The notes under the pieces were generated by a model. The model saw nothing but the letters and a program-made list of their open reading frames with translations. It had not been told where the DNA came from and did not search any database. A stretch of 64,000 bases of DNA, taken from Alteromonas sp. 1_MG-2023. Its GTDB lineage: Bacteria; Pseudomonadota; Gammaproteobacteria; Enterobacterales; Alteromonadaceae. A program made the position numbers and the translations under genes. The DNA lies in the NCBI RefSeq assembly GCF_030547075.1, contig NZ_JAUOQH010000002.1, positions 124,001-188,000 of the forward strand. The letters are read 5' to 3'. Each line of letters opens with the position of its first letter. The stretch's first letter is position 1. This document shows, piece after piece, positions 1-7,383 of the stretch.

Positions 1-392
1 ATGGAAATATAATATCTAGGCTATCGCAGACAGACCGAATTGGTGAATGTGAAATAACAACCGAAGTTACCAGACAGTGGCCATTTTCTTGGGCCCCTCG
101 TTCTGCAAGTGTCAGTGTTCAAAGACAAGATTTAACGCTCACCACGATAACCAGCAAATACAAAAAACCAGATCGAACGTTCCTTAAAACGCACAATACC
201 AGTTATCACTTTACGTGGAGTGAAATAAAAAATAGTAATTTAACCGCATCTTATATGGATGTTGTAGTTGAGCCTAACGGTAAAGTTAACAGCCTTAGTA
301 TTGGTAATTGCGCTAATTTTAAAGAAGGAAATGATTTAATCGGTCACTTAGCGCGTTGTAAAGTACCGGTACAAAAAATAATGTGCACTTAA
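1..392 (+). CDS. 3' end of an unrecognised gene (partial)
   Basis: Reading from base 3 the frame stays open to a TAA at 390-392, giving about 129 residues with no start codon needed; the gene begins before the window. The protein has several Cys (GEC, GNC, ARC and a C-terminal MCT) and a mixed polar composition without a membrane segment or a family motif I can name. The ending is followed by 273 bases without a convincing gene, then a small lipoprotein gene on the same strand. I do not recognise the family. The open frame is certain; that it is a real gene is likely but rests only on its length. Confidence 0.55.
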   Translation, partial: GNIISRLSQTDRIGECEITTEVTRQWPFSWAPRSASVSVQRQDLTLTTITSKYKKPDRTFLKTHNTSYHFTWSEIKNSNLTASYMDVVVEPNGKVNSLSIGNCANFKEGNDLIGHLARCKVPVQKIMCT

Positions 393-665
393 TAAGCCAT
401 GAAAATGTTCCTGATCCACCAAATCGCACTAGTTGCCAGGCTGATATAAGCACGAGGGCATCGCCTTTAGGCGCGATGACAAAGCGGATGCATTTTTCGA
501 CCTTACAACATACCTATCAGATGGTTGGTCGACAGCGTGCTATTTAGAACAAACGCTTTAAGGCGTATGTTTAACTTCCAGAGCGGAAATAGAGGCATTT
601 TTAGTAAACGTTAAGCCAAGTTGAACAACTGCAATAAGAATTTTTTATACACAAAAGGAAATGGT

Positions 666-1163
666 TTGAAGAAAATTGCCTTACTAATACCGTTAATTAT
701 TACCGGCTGTGCCGGTATGCCTGACTATGTCGAGCCTAAATCGACAACACCCTCCGCTACATTAAAAGTAACTAACGACTTTGATGCTCCGTTACTTGGC
801 TATTCAACATTTGTGCATACTCATACTGAAACCGAAACGTGCGGTAAATCATTCGGTGCTGAGAGTGGTGCTAGGTTAATAGTCTTAGATAAGGGTAATC
901 CTTTAATTTCTGAATTGAACCCTGATGGCGTTAAACTTTCAGCAGGTAGAAAATATAGCTTTATGATCATGTCTGTTGCTGGAATGCAAAACTGTATTAT
1001 ATATGCTTCGTTTAGTCCTGAAGCTGATCAAAACTACGAAATTAAAACATTTGGAAAGCTGCGTTCCTATGACAACAGCTGCGAAGCAGCGCTGTTTAGG
1101 TATGATGAATTGAATGAAGCTTATACATCAATAGATTTTGAATATTATGGTCAGTGTAAGTAA
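666..1163 (+). CDS. Small putative lipoprotein of unknown function
   Basis: I place the start at the TTG at 666 because AAGGA lies 6 bases upstream and because the protein then begins directly with a lipoprotein signal: two Lys, a hydrophobic run (IALLIPLIIT) and the lipobox ITGC at residues 13-16. A longer reading from the TTG at 621 would bury the signal peptide. The mature part (about 150 residues, three further Cys) looks like a compact beta-rich domain, possibly disulphide-stabilised; I do not recognise a family. It would be anchored in the outer or inner membrane facing the periplasm. It lies in the accessory stretch at the left edge of the window, next to a phosphatase-like gene in the same direction. 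Confidence 0.6.
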   Translation: MKKIALLIPLIITGCAGMPDYVEPKSTTPSATLKVTNDFDAPLLGYSTFVHTHTETETCGKSFGAESGARLIVLDKGNPLISELNPDGVKLSAGRKYSFMIMSVAGMQNCIIYASFSPEADQNYEIKTFGKLRSYDNSCEAALFRYDELNEAYTSIDFEYYGQCK

Positions 1164-1206
1164 TAGCGGCATTAAATAGCCGCGAAAGGACGATGTACTA
1201 CTCACT

Positions 1207-1530
1207 ATGAATTTATTATTTGTTTGCTCAGAAAACCGTTTACGTAGCCCAACGGGAGAATCCGTTTTTTCAGAATATGAAGGTATTAACGCTATTGGGT
1301 GTGGCACAAATGCAGATGCTGAAACCCCTTTGTCTGGAGACTTGGTTGAATGGGCAGACGTTATTTTTGTGATGGAAAAAGCGCATAAAAATAAAGTGTC
1401 TAAAAAGTATAAAGACTTACTGAAAGGCAAAAAGTTAGCGTGCTTAGATATACCTGATAACTATGAATGTATGCAGCCAGAACTTATTCAATTATTAAAG
1501 AATAAAGTACCTAGGTATGTACGAGTGTGA
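1207..1530 (+). CDS. Low-molecular-weight protein tyrosine phosphatase-like protein
   Basis: The 107-residue protein opens with NLLFVCSENRLRSPTGE, which contains the phosphatase signature C-x5-R-S (Cys7 as nucleophile, Arg13 binding phosphate). It resembles the short 'predicted protein tyrosine phosphatase' family (COG4551 type) rather than full-length LMW-PTPs of about 155 residues. A D-I-P-D motif near residue 83 (LDIPDNY) is a candidate for the general-acid loop. Cytoplasmic; the substrate is unknown. It starts 43 bases after the upstream lipoprotein gene on the same strand, so the two may be cotranscribed. A hairpin follows at 1610-1632. The phosphatase fold is well supported; the physiological role is not. 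Confidence 0.75.
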   Translation: MNLLFVCSENRLRSPTGESVFSEYEGINAIGCGTNADAETPLSGDLVEWADVIFVMEKAHKNKVSKKYKDLLKGKKLACLDIPDNYECMQPELIQLLKNKVPRYVRV

Positions 1531-1609
1531 TTACCAAGAGAAACTGACGGTATAAGTACCAAGCGACTTTGTCATAATATCACTTTTTCGTCAGTAAGGT
1601 TGCAGTACA

Positions 1610-1632
1610 TACCCTGTGGTACTGAACAGGGT
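1610..1632. terminator. Hairpin between convergent genes
   Basis: TACCCTGT and ACAGGGTA form an 8-bp stem around an 8-base loop, followed by ATATTTTA on the + side. It lies between the phosphatase-like gene and the convergent broken hydrolase, where a terminator is expected. The T-run is weak. Confidence 0.45.
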
Positions 1633-1646
1633 ATATTTTATGTTAC

Positions 1647-2567
1647 TTAGAAGCCGTTTACTAACGTTTGAATTGCTTCAATAACGATTTCGGGCTGTAC
1701 TTTGTGGATAGAATGCTGGCGCTCTCCCGTAAATATTAATGTGCTATCAGTAGAACGAGAAGCAAGACTTTCTTGTAGACCCGCCCATATATAATGTTTT
1801 GTATTTTTATTCTGAATTTCAGAGGACGGTTGATTTCAAGCGATAACCACTAATGGCAAACCACCATAGTTCGGATTTAGTGTGTCTAATTGATTTAGAC
1901 TCTGAGGGAAATAACTGGCTTCGTCTAAGCTGGTATATTGATGCTTGGTTGTACTTTTTTTGGCTCTCTCTTCTGGAGAAGTGTTGGATAGATATAATCT
2001 AGGCAGTCCGAAAGGGGCTGCCAACATGCCAAATTTGAACACGTACTTTTGAAATAAGCCCGTTCTCGGCATTCTATTTATTTGGTCTTCATGGGCAGAG
2101 TCTACCAAAACCAATGCCGCTATATCTTCGGGGTAAGTAAGGGCATAAAGCTGCATATTTACTCCACCAAACGAATGACCAACTAGAACAATTGGCCCTG
2201 TTAAATTCTTTTGCTCTAATATTGAATGAAGTTCCTCGATAATGGCTTTACTGTCTCTTTTTTTCGGACTTTCCTCACTCCAACCTAGGCCAGCCCTGTC
2301 GTATGTGATGACTCTCGAAAACTTTGAGACTTTGTTTGCTACCTTGTTCCAAACAGACAACTCATCACCCATTCCAGAGTCGAAGATTACGTTTACCTTT
2401 CCACTTCCACTATCCTCGACGTAAAGGCTATAGCCTCCAACGTCAAGCATTTCACCAGACTTCTCAAAGGAGGATGAATCGACGTAACTTTTATATGATT
2501 GATATACAAACCCAACCAGCAGTAAAAGTATTAGACCGAACGAAAAAAATTTGAAAAAAACTCTCAT
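1647..2567 (-). pseudogene. Alpha/beta-hydrolase interrupted by an in-frame TGA
   Basis: Reading from the ATG at 2567, the protein has an N-terminal membrane anchor (about residues 5-23), an oxyanion-side region with DSGMGDELSVW, and the nucleophile elbow GHSFGG. The frame stops at a TGA (1836-1838) after residue 243, directly following LPLVVIA. The same frame continues without another stop to a TAA at 1647 and supplies the missing end of the fold: a helix, then TLIFTGERQHSIH, where the catalytic His is expected. So this is one gene of 306 codons with a single nonsense codon (TGA where CGA or TGG could have stood). The truncated product lacks the catalytic His. The IS element inserted just upstream may also have removed its promoter. 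Confidence 0.85.
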
Positions 2568-2639
2568 CTGGAAATTCCCTTTATCTCAATGTTTAAGAAG
2601 TTTTATTTGTGTTCAGTTTGTTTGATTACTTCTAAAAAC

Positions 2640-4160
2640 TCAAACAATTAATGCACATTGGGATTTCTCAATCCTTAACTGAGTCGTATTAAGTTGATTG
2701 CGAAGCCAAATGTTTCGAACACCATTGGCGCTTATATCAATACCGAACTCAGCCTTCATTCTCATTGATACCTTTTGTTGGCCCATATGCGGATTAGATA
2801 AAGACACATTGATAACGACTTCCTCAATGGCTCTGTCAGTACGATTTTTGTGATGAAGATCTGGCGCTTCTTGCCGTTTTAGCGACTGGATTCCACCTTG
2901 TTTAAGCAGTTTTCGGTGGCGATAAATCGTATCGCGAGAGACGCCACTGAGTCGGGATGCTTCTGCTACATTTCCAAGCCTGTCAGCCAACGCTAATACC
3001 TCAAGTTTCTTCTGGATCTCATTGTCTTCCGAGGACAGTTTTTCAGGCTCAGTGACTTCTGTTACCTGTAGCTTTCGTCCGGCGAAGTAAGCTTCGAATT
3101 GCTTGTTTTTAGCTGTACGAATTTCAATTTTCTGGTTTGCGATTGAATGCTTAAGCGGAGAATCGATAAAGTAGAGTTTTCCGCCGTGGCTAAACGTATG
3201 GTCGTTGCGTATTTTTCTGTAGACCTTGGTAATGCAGATATCATCAAGATTGGTGTAGAGTGGTAAAGGTGTATATTCGGTTCCCGATGTTCTTGATTTT
3301 ACAATCAGTCTCTTACGCCAAAACTGAGGGATGAAGACGTGTTGGAGGTAACTATTCGCACCCGTCATATCACTAATATTGTTAAGTCGTAACTCCGGTA
3401 TCAACCTGTCTTGCAAGGTATCGAAGGCGCGTTCAACTCGGCCTTTGCCTTGTGGTGAATTAGCGAAGATAATTTCGATACCTAACTCTTCACACGCCCG
3501 TTGCATCTGAGAGAAGTTGCAGCGCTTAGGGCCTCCGAAGATACCTGCTCTATCGACATAAAGAGTTTTAAACACACCTTTCGTTTCGATGCAATCTCGC
3601 ATGACTTTCAAGCACCCAACCGTGGTTTCTGAAGGGAAGAACTCAGCGTAAACTTCACTGGTTGCATCATCAATCATAGCGATGAGGCAATGTTTTTTAT
3701 TACCGAACCAACGATGCGGACTGCCATCCATTTGCATCATTAAGCCCGGCGCTTCCATGCGCTCTCTACGTTTGCGAACATTACTGCGCCTGCGTTTAGC
3801 TCGTTTAACATGGTGAATATCATGTGCCCAACCACGCAGGGTTTCGCGTTTAACAACAATGTTTTCGTGAGTCTCAAGCATCTCGGCGAGGTGCAACAAG
3901 TTCAGGTCATAATATTTCTCGCGGATTAGCGACTGAACTTGCTGCTTAAGGCTGTCAGGCGTTTTATTAACTGGCTCGCTGCCTGTGTTTCCGTGAACGA
4001 TAAACTGTAACCCTTGGCTTCGGTAAAGCTGTAAATAACGTTCAACAGTACGTCTGGATTAATTGAGGAGCTTAGTGGCATTGGCTATCGTAATTTTACG
4101 TTCAGCCACTTTTGCAATGACATCAACTGTCAATTGAGCTTTGGAATTCAACACAATCAT
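2640..4160 (-). pseudogene. ISNCY-type IS transposase broken by an in-frame TAA
   Basis: From the ATG at 4158-4160 the frame gives an N-terminal helix-turn-helix beginning MIVLNSKAQLT, but codon 34 is TAA (4059-4061). It continues in the same frame with SRRTVERYLQLYRSQG and the rest of the transposase. Downstream is a DDE (rve) core: Asp in MQMDGSPHRW, Asp in YVDRAGIFGG and Glu in QGKGRVERAF, the ISNCY/IS1202 pattern. Only the part from about 3899 can be read without crossing the stop. The last 125 or so residues (from about DNEIQKKLEVLALADRL) resemble the N-terminal helix-turn-helix module of IS481-type transposases, which is not the usual ISNCY ending. Probably inactive. Confidence 0.8.
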
Positions 4161-4202
4161 CCTTAGCGTTCCTCAAATGCACCAACAAAACATTTAAAGA
4201 AC

Positions 4203-4220
4203 ACGGTTAAAGATAACCGT
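4203..4220. other. Small perfect hairpin inside the IS end
   Basis: ACGGTTA and TAACCGT form a 7-bp stem around AAGA, between the transposase start and the tandem repeats. It could block incoming transcription into the transposase, a common arrangement in insertion sequences; no direct evidence. Confidence 0.3.
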
Positions 4221-4230
4221 CAATTTCCCT

Positions 4231-4297
4231 TGGTAATTAGCGACTACGACAGAATCGCGTGGTAATTAAAGTACGACAAAATCGCTTGGTGTTCACA
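4231..4297. repeat. Tandem imperfect repeats at the right end of the IS
   Basis: Two copies of a unit of 27-29 bases lie head to tail: TGGTAATTAG..GACAGAATCGCG at 4231-4259 and TGGTAATTAA..GACAAAATCGCT at 4260-4286, followed by TGGTGTTCACA (4287-4297). They lie about 70-135 bases upstream of the transposase ATG, where a transposase-binding terminal sequence is expected. I could not find a matching inverted copy at the left side (2568-2640), so the boundary there is unresolved. Confidence 0.6.
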
Positions 4298-4447
4298 CCC
4301 TTAACTGTACTAGCTCAGACTTGAGCTGACAGTCATGAATACGTCATATTAAGCGCCCAGCGAATGCGTTTATTTTCACCAGTGAAACTACATTCGCCAA
4401 GTATGCTGCCCTTTTTAGCTTACTTTTAACTGCCTGCCTGTTTTTGC

Positions 4448-5188
4448 CTATTCAGCGGTTTTAGACGACTTCTGCACCGCGCTATTTAGTTGATTAAGCT
4501 CTTTTTCAGTTAGATTTCGCCATTGCCCTGGTTTTAAATTACCTAGCTCTAGGTGCATGATACGGGTACGTTTCAACTTGGTAACTTCGTAGCCAAGGAA
4601 TTCGCACATACGTCGGATTTGGCGGTTTAGGCCTTGTGTAAGAATAATTGAAAACTGAAACTTACCACGTGCATTTACTTTACACGGTTTAGTCACCGTG
4701 CCTAAAATAGGAACGCCTCTTGCCATTTTTTGAACAAAACGCTCACTAATAGGCTGGTTAACGGTAACTTCATACTCTTTGTCGTGGGCATTTTCAGCAC
4801 GAAGAATCTTATTCACAATATCGCCGTCACTGGTCAGGATAATCAATCCTTCTGATGGCTTATCGAGTCTCCCTACTGGGAAAATTCTTTGTTTGTGCTT
4901 AATAGCATCGATGATATTGCCCTTCACATGGCGCTCGGTGGTACAGGTAATGCCAATGGGCTTGTTGTACACCAAGTAAATGCGGTCTGATTTATCTTCA
5001 GCCACCGCTTTAACTAGCTTACCATCAACCTTAACCAAATCGCCGTGCGCAACTTTGGTGCCCAGTTCAGGCAGCTTATCGTTAATGGTAACCCGGTTTT
5101 GCTCAATTAATTTATCAGCTTCACGTCGTGAACACAGTCCAGTATCACTGATATATTTATTAAGACGCTTTGTTACCTCAGAGCTCAT
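4448..5188 (-). CDS. rluF: 23S rRNA pseudouridine(2604) synthase RluF
   Basis: An S4 RNA-binding domain (residues 7-55, starting RLNKYISDTGLCSRREAD) precedes a RsuA/RluF-type pseudouridine synthase domain. The catalytic Asp is Asp109 in VGRLDKPSEGL. The C-terminal stretch LTQGLNRQIRRMCE and YEVTKLKRTRI is characteristic of RluF rather than RluB or RluE. At 246 residues it is somewhat shorter than the E. coli enzyme (290) because it lacks the basic tail. It is expected to modify U2604 in helix 90 of 23S rRNA, in the cytoplasm. It stands alone, transcribed towards the IS element, and is the first clearly conserved chromosomal gene in the window. Confidence 0.9.
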   Translation of the reverse strand: MSSEVTKRLNKYISDTGLCSRREADKLIEQNRVTINDKLPELGTKVAHGDLVKVDGKLVKAVAEDKSDRIYLVYNKPIGITCTTERHVKGNIIDAIKHKQRIFPVGRLDKPSEGLIILTSDGDIVNKILRAENAHDKEYEVTVNQPISERFVQKMARGVPILGTVTKPCKVNARGKFQFSIILTQGLNRQIRRMCEFLGYEVTKLKRTRIMHLELGNLKPGQWRNLTEKELNQLNSAVQKSSKTAE

Positions 5189-5280
5189 GCTAAAAATCCT
5201 TACCCTTTCCTACTAAACGATAACGTGAATAAGCCCACACTGGCCTTGTTATCAAATCTATAACCGTTAATTTTACTATA

Positions 5281-5309
5281 AAAAAAGCGAGCTAAAAGCT
5301 CGCTTTTTT
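5281..5309. terminator. Rho-independent terminator after the EF-hand gene
   Basis: AGCGAGC, loop TAAAA and GCTCGCT form a 7-bp GC-rich stem flanked by A6 and T6 runs, so it can act in both directions. It lies 16 bases beyond the stop codon of the EF-hand gene on the minus strand. Confidence 0.85.
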
Positions 5310-5324
5310 AACATTCAGTTAGAA

Positions 5325-5567
5325 TTAATATTCCCACCAACACTCTTGCCACCACTCAAGGAACTCCTCGAAGTCGATGTAGCCATCGTTATTGCTGTCT
5401 ATTAACTTAAAACCTTCTTGTACATGGCTGGCTTTAGTTTTAGGAGATATAACGGTTAATAACTCGATAAACTCCGTTAAATCAATTTGACCATTACCAT
5501 CTTGGTCGAAGAAGGTGAAATCTTTCTTTATTTCTTCAATTTTTTCGTCTGAAAGTTGAGCGGTCAC
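5325..5567 (-). CDS. EF-hand calcium-binding protein
   Basis: Eighty residues with two canonical EF-hand loops, DQDGNGQIDLTE and DSNNDGYIDFEE, each with Asp at positions 1, 3 and 5, Gly at 6 and Glu at 12. This is a calmodulin-like pair with no other domain and no signal peptide, so a small cytoplasmic calcium buffer or sensor is likely. I chose the GTG at 5567 because AAGGGAAAGC lies directly upstream; the longer reading from a TTG at 5588 places that ribosome-binding site inside the coding region. The C-terminus is aromatic and acidic (WWQECWWEY), an unusual ending that may form a partner-binding patch. It lies alone between trhO and a terminator. Confidence 0.8.
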   Translation of the reverse strand: MTAQLSDEKIEEIKKDFTFFDQDGNGQIDLTEFIELLTVISPKTKASHVQEGFKLIDSNNDGYIDFEEFLEWWQECWWEY

Positions 5568-5628
5568 ACGCTTTCCCTTTTTTAGCAACTACATAGAGGG
5601 TGAGTTTAACGCCCTTATTGAGTAGTGT

Positions 5629-6624
5629 CTATGCCTGATTTTCTCTTGCTTTTAAAGCACGCTCACGTTGTAAACGGGCTTTCTCTTCGCGCTTTTGTTC
5701 CATGGTAAGTCGTGCTTCTGTACCCACGTGTTCTTGCTGTCTCATCTTGGCAAGATTTACCTGTTTTTCGCGCTCACGAAAACGTGAAAGTTGATCTTCT
5801 GTATGGGTACCAAAACAATGCGGGCAGCTTACGCCAGACTCATACTTTTCACTTTGCATGTCTTCATCGGTAATGGGTAAACGGCATGCATAGCATTGAT
5901 GATAATCACTTTTTTCAAGATCGTGGTTCACAGCTACACGATTATCAAATACAAAGCAGTCGCCTTCCCACAATGACTCTTCTTTTGGTACATCTTCTAA
6001 ATATTGAAGAATACCGCCTTCCAAATGATATACCTCATCAAACCCCTGCTCTTTTAAATAAGCCGTGGATTTTTCACAGCGAATACCGCCGGTGCAAAAC
6101 ATGGCCACTTTTTTGTTTTTCTCAGGGCTTAATGTTTTAGCCACGTACTCTGGAAATTCACGAAATGTTTCTGTTTTAGGGTCGATAGCGTGTTTGAACG
6201 TACCAATTTCTATTTCATAGCCATTGCGGGTATCTATCACGGTCACATCAGGATCGCTAATAAGTGCATTCCAGTCAGCCGGCTTAACGTACGTACCTAC
6301 GGTTTTACGCGGGTCGATACCTTCAACACCCATGGTGACAATTTCTTTTTTAAGCTTAACTTTGGTGCGGTAAAACGGTTGTTCTTCGTGAAGTGATTCT
6401 TTGCAAGAGATAGGATTAATTCTCTCGTCGGCATTGAGATATTGAAGTAACCCATCAATACCTTCTCGAGTGCCTGAAACTGTGCCGTTAATGCCTTCGC
6501 TGGCAAGTAATAGCGTGCCTTTAATGCCATTAGATTCCATGGCAGTTAATAGAGGTTGGCGCATGGCCTCGAAGTTTTCAAGCGCAACAAATTTGTACAT
6601 CGCGCAAACGATATATTTAGACAT
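5629..6624 (-). CDS. trhO: tRNA uridine(34) hydroxylase TrhO (rhodanese-like)
   Basis: TrhO hydroxylates U34 of tRNA to ho5U, an O2-dependent alternative to the prephenate-dependent TrhP route. The N-terminal acylphosphatase-like domain (residues 1-95, with [13 protein letters not shown]) is followed by a rhodanese domain with DTRNGYE and the active-site loop [11 protein letters not shown] (Cys177). A Cys-rich zinc-binding region follows ([17 protein letters not shown]) and then a charged C-terminal helix. Length 331 fits the YceA/TrhO family. The later modification of ho5U to cmo5U and its methylation are represented in this window by cmoM at 30.0 kb. The gene is single, with the EF-hand gene 61 bases downstream. 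Confidence 0.92.
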   Translation of the reverse strand: MSKYIVCAMYKFVALENFEAMRQPLLTAMESNGIKGTLLLASEGINGTVSGTREGIDGLLQYLNADERINPISCKESLHEEQPFYRTKVKLKKEIVTMGVEGIDPRKTVGTYVKPADWNALISDPDVTVIDTRNGYEIEIGTFKHAIDPKTETFREFPEYVAKTLSPEKNKKVAMFCTGGIRCEKSTAYLKEQGFDEVYHLEGGILQYLEDVPKEESLWEGDCFVFDNRVAVNHDLEKSDYHQCYACRLPITDEDMQSEKYESGVSCPHCFGTHTEDQLSRFREREKQVNLAKMRQQEHVGTEARLTMEQKREEKARLQRERALKARENQA

Positions 6625-6708
6625 AGTAATTTAACCTTTGCTAGTTGGAACGTAAAACCAGTGCAAAATGCGGCGCGCACTATACCAAACCAGTTTTATA
6701 ATTTCCAG

Positions 6709-7236
6709 TTAGGCGGCAAGAAAGGATTCAGACTGCTCGATGATATCGCCAAGCATGGTATTGTCTTCTGGAAGGGTTGATGCGTAAGTAGCGGCAATAC
6801 GTTTTTGGGTTGCCAGCGAGCAGTTGGTGATAATATCTTGGCTGATTTTCTTAGGATCGTTAGTTTGCGCAAGAGGCATTGGATGCATTTCCTTGTAAAG
6901 ACGCACCTCGTCAAACTGCACCTGCGACGCTTGGTGTGCTAACTGGCTGGCCATTACCTGTGACAATTTCTGCATTTGTAACCAATCTGATTCACCTGCA
7001 GATAGCGGTACTTTACGATAAAAATTGAGCGCTTCTAGCCGTTTAGTAATATCGCTACTATCTTGTACCTCATTCGGACTGTCTATCGATATAGTATCGG
7101 CCAGCGCACTTTGCTGCATGGATAAGTACAAAGCAAAAAGCGTCGCATTACCTGCCGCCTTTGACAGCGTCCCGTTCCACTCCCAGGACATGCTGGGGTC
7201 GATAGACTTACTTGTGTTTATATCGTTATCAGACAC
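6709..7236 (-). CDS. Conserved hypothetical protein, DUF-type
   Basis: A 175-residue soluble protein with no signal peptide, membrane segment or recognisable motif. It is largely helical by composition, with Gln- and Ala-rich stretches such as LSQVMASQLAHQASQVQF. The N-terminus (SWEWNGTLSKAAGNA) and the C-terminal acidic tail look well defined, which argues for a real gene. It faces away from the response-regulator gene at 7384 across a 147-base intergenic region that must hold both promoters. I do not recognise a function. Confidence 0.65.
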   Translation of the reverse strand: MSDNDINTSKSIDPSMSWEWNGTLSKAAGNATLFALYLSMQQSALADTISIDSPNEVQDSSDITKRLEALNFYRKVPLSAGESDWLQMQKLSQVMASQLAHQASQVQFDEVRLYKEMHPMPLAQTNDPKKISQDIITNCSLATQKRIAATYASTLPEDNTMLGDIIEQSESFLAA

Positions 7237-7383
7237 GTAAATACTAAGATTTAAAACTCATACCTATAGTGTCGGCAAGATAATGTTTTTCTTAAGCTTA
7301 TTCTTGCTCAAAACGTTATTTTCAACAATGATGTATAGTAACTCTTTACTCCTTAATGCGTGATGGTCATGTTCGGATGAAAA

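Noticed and set aside
393..665. Short plus-strand frames after the partial first gene
   Set aside because: The best frame is about 49 codons, lacks a start with a ribosome-binding site and has no recognisable composition; probably intergenic.
1836..1838. TGA in the hydrolase as a selenocysteine codon
   Set aside because: The position is not a catalytic Cys site in this family, and no SECIS-like hairpin was apparent just downstream.
2606..2630. TGTGTTCAGTTTG.. as left inverted repeat of the IS
   Set aside because: It shares only a few bases with the right end (TGTGAACACCAAGCG read inward), so I do not call it a terminal repeat.
4309..4326. AGCTCA/TGAGCT inverted repeat just outside the IS end
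   Set aside because: A 6-bp stem with a four-base loop is easily found by chance; no T-run and no matching copy at the other side of the IS.
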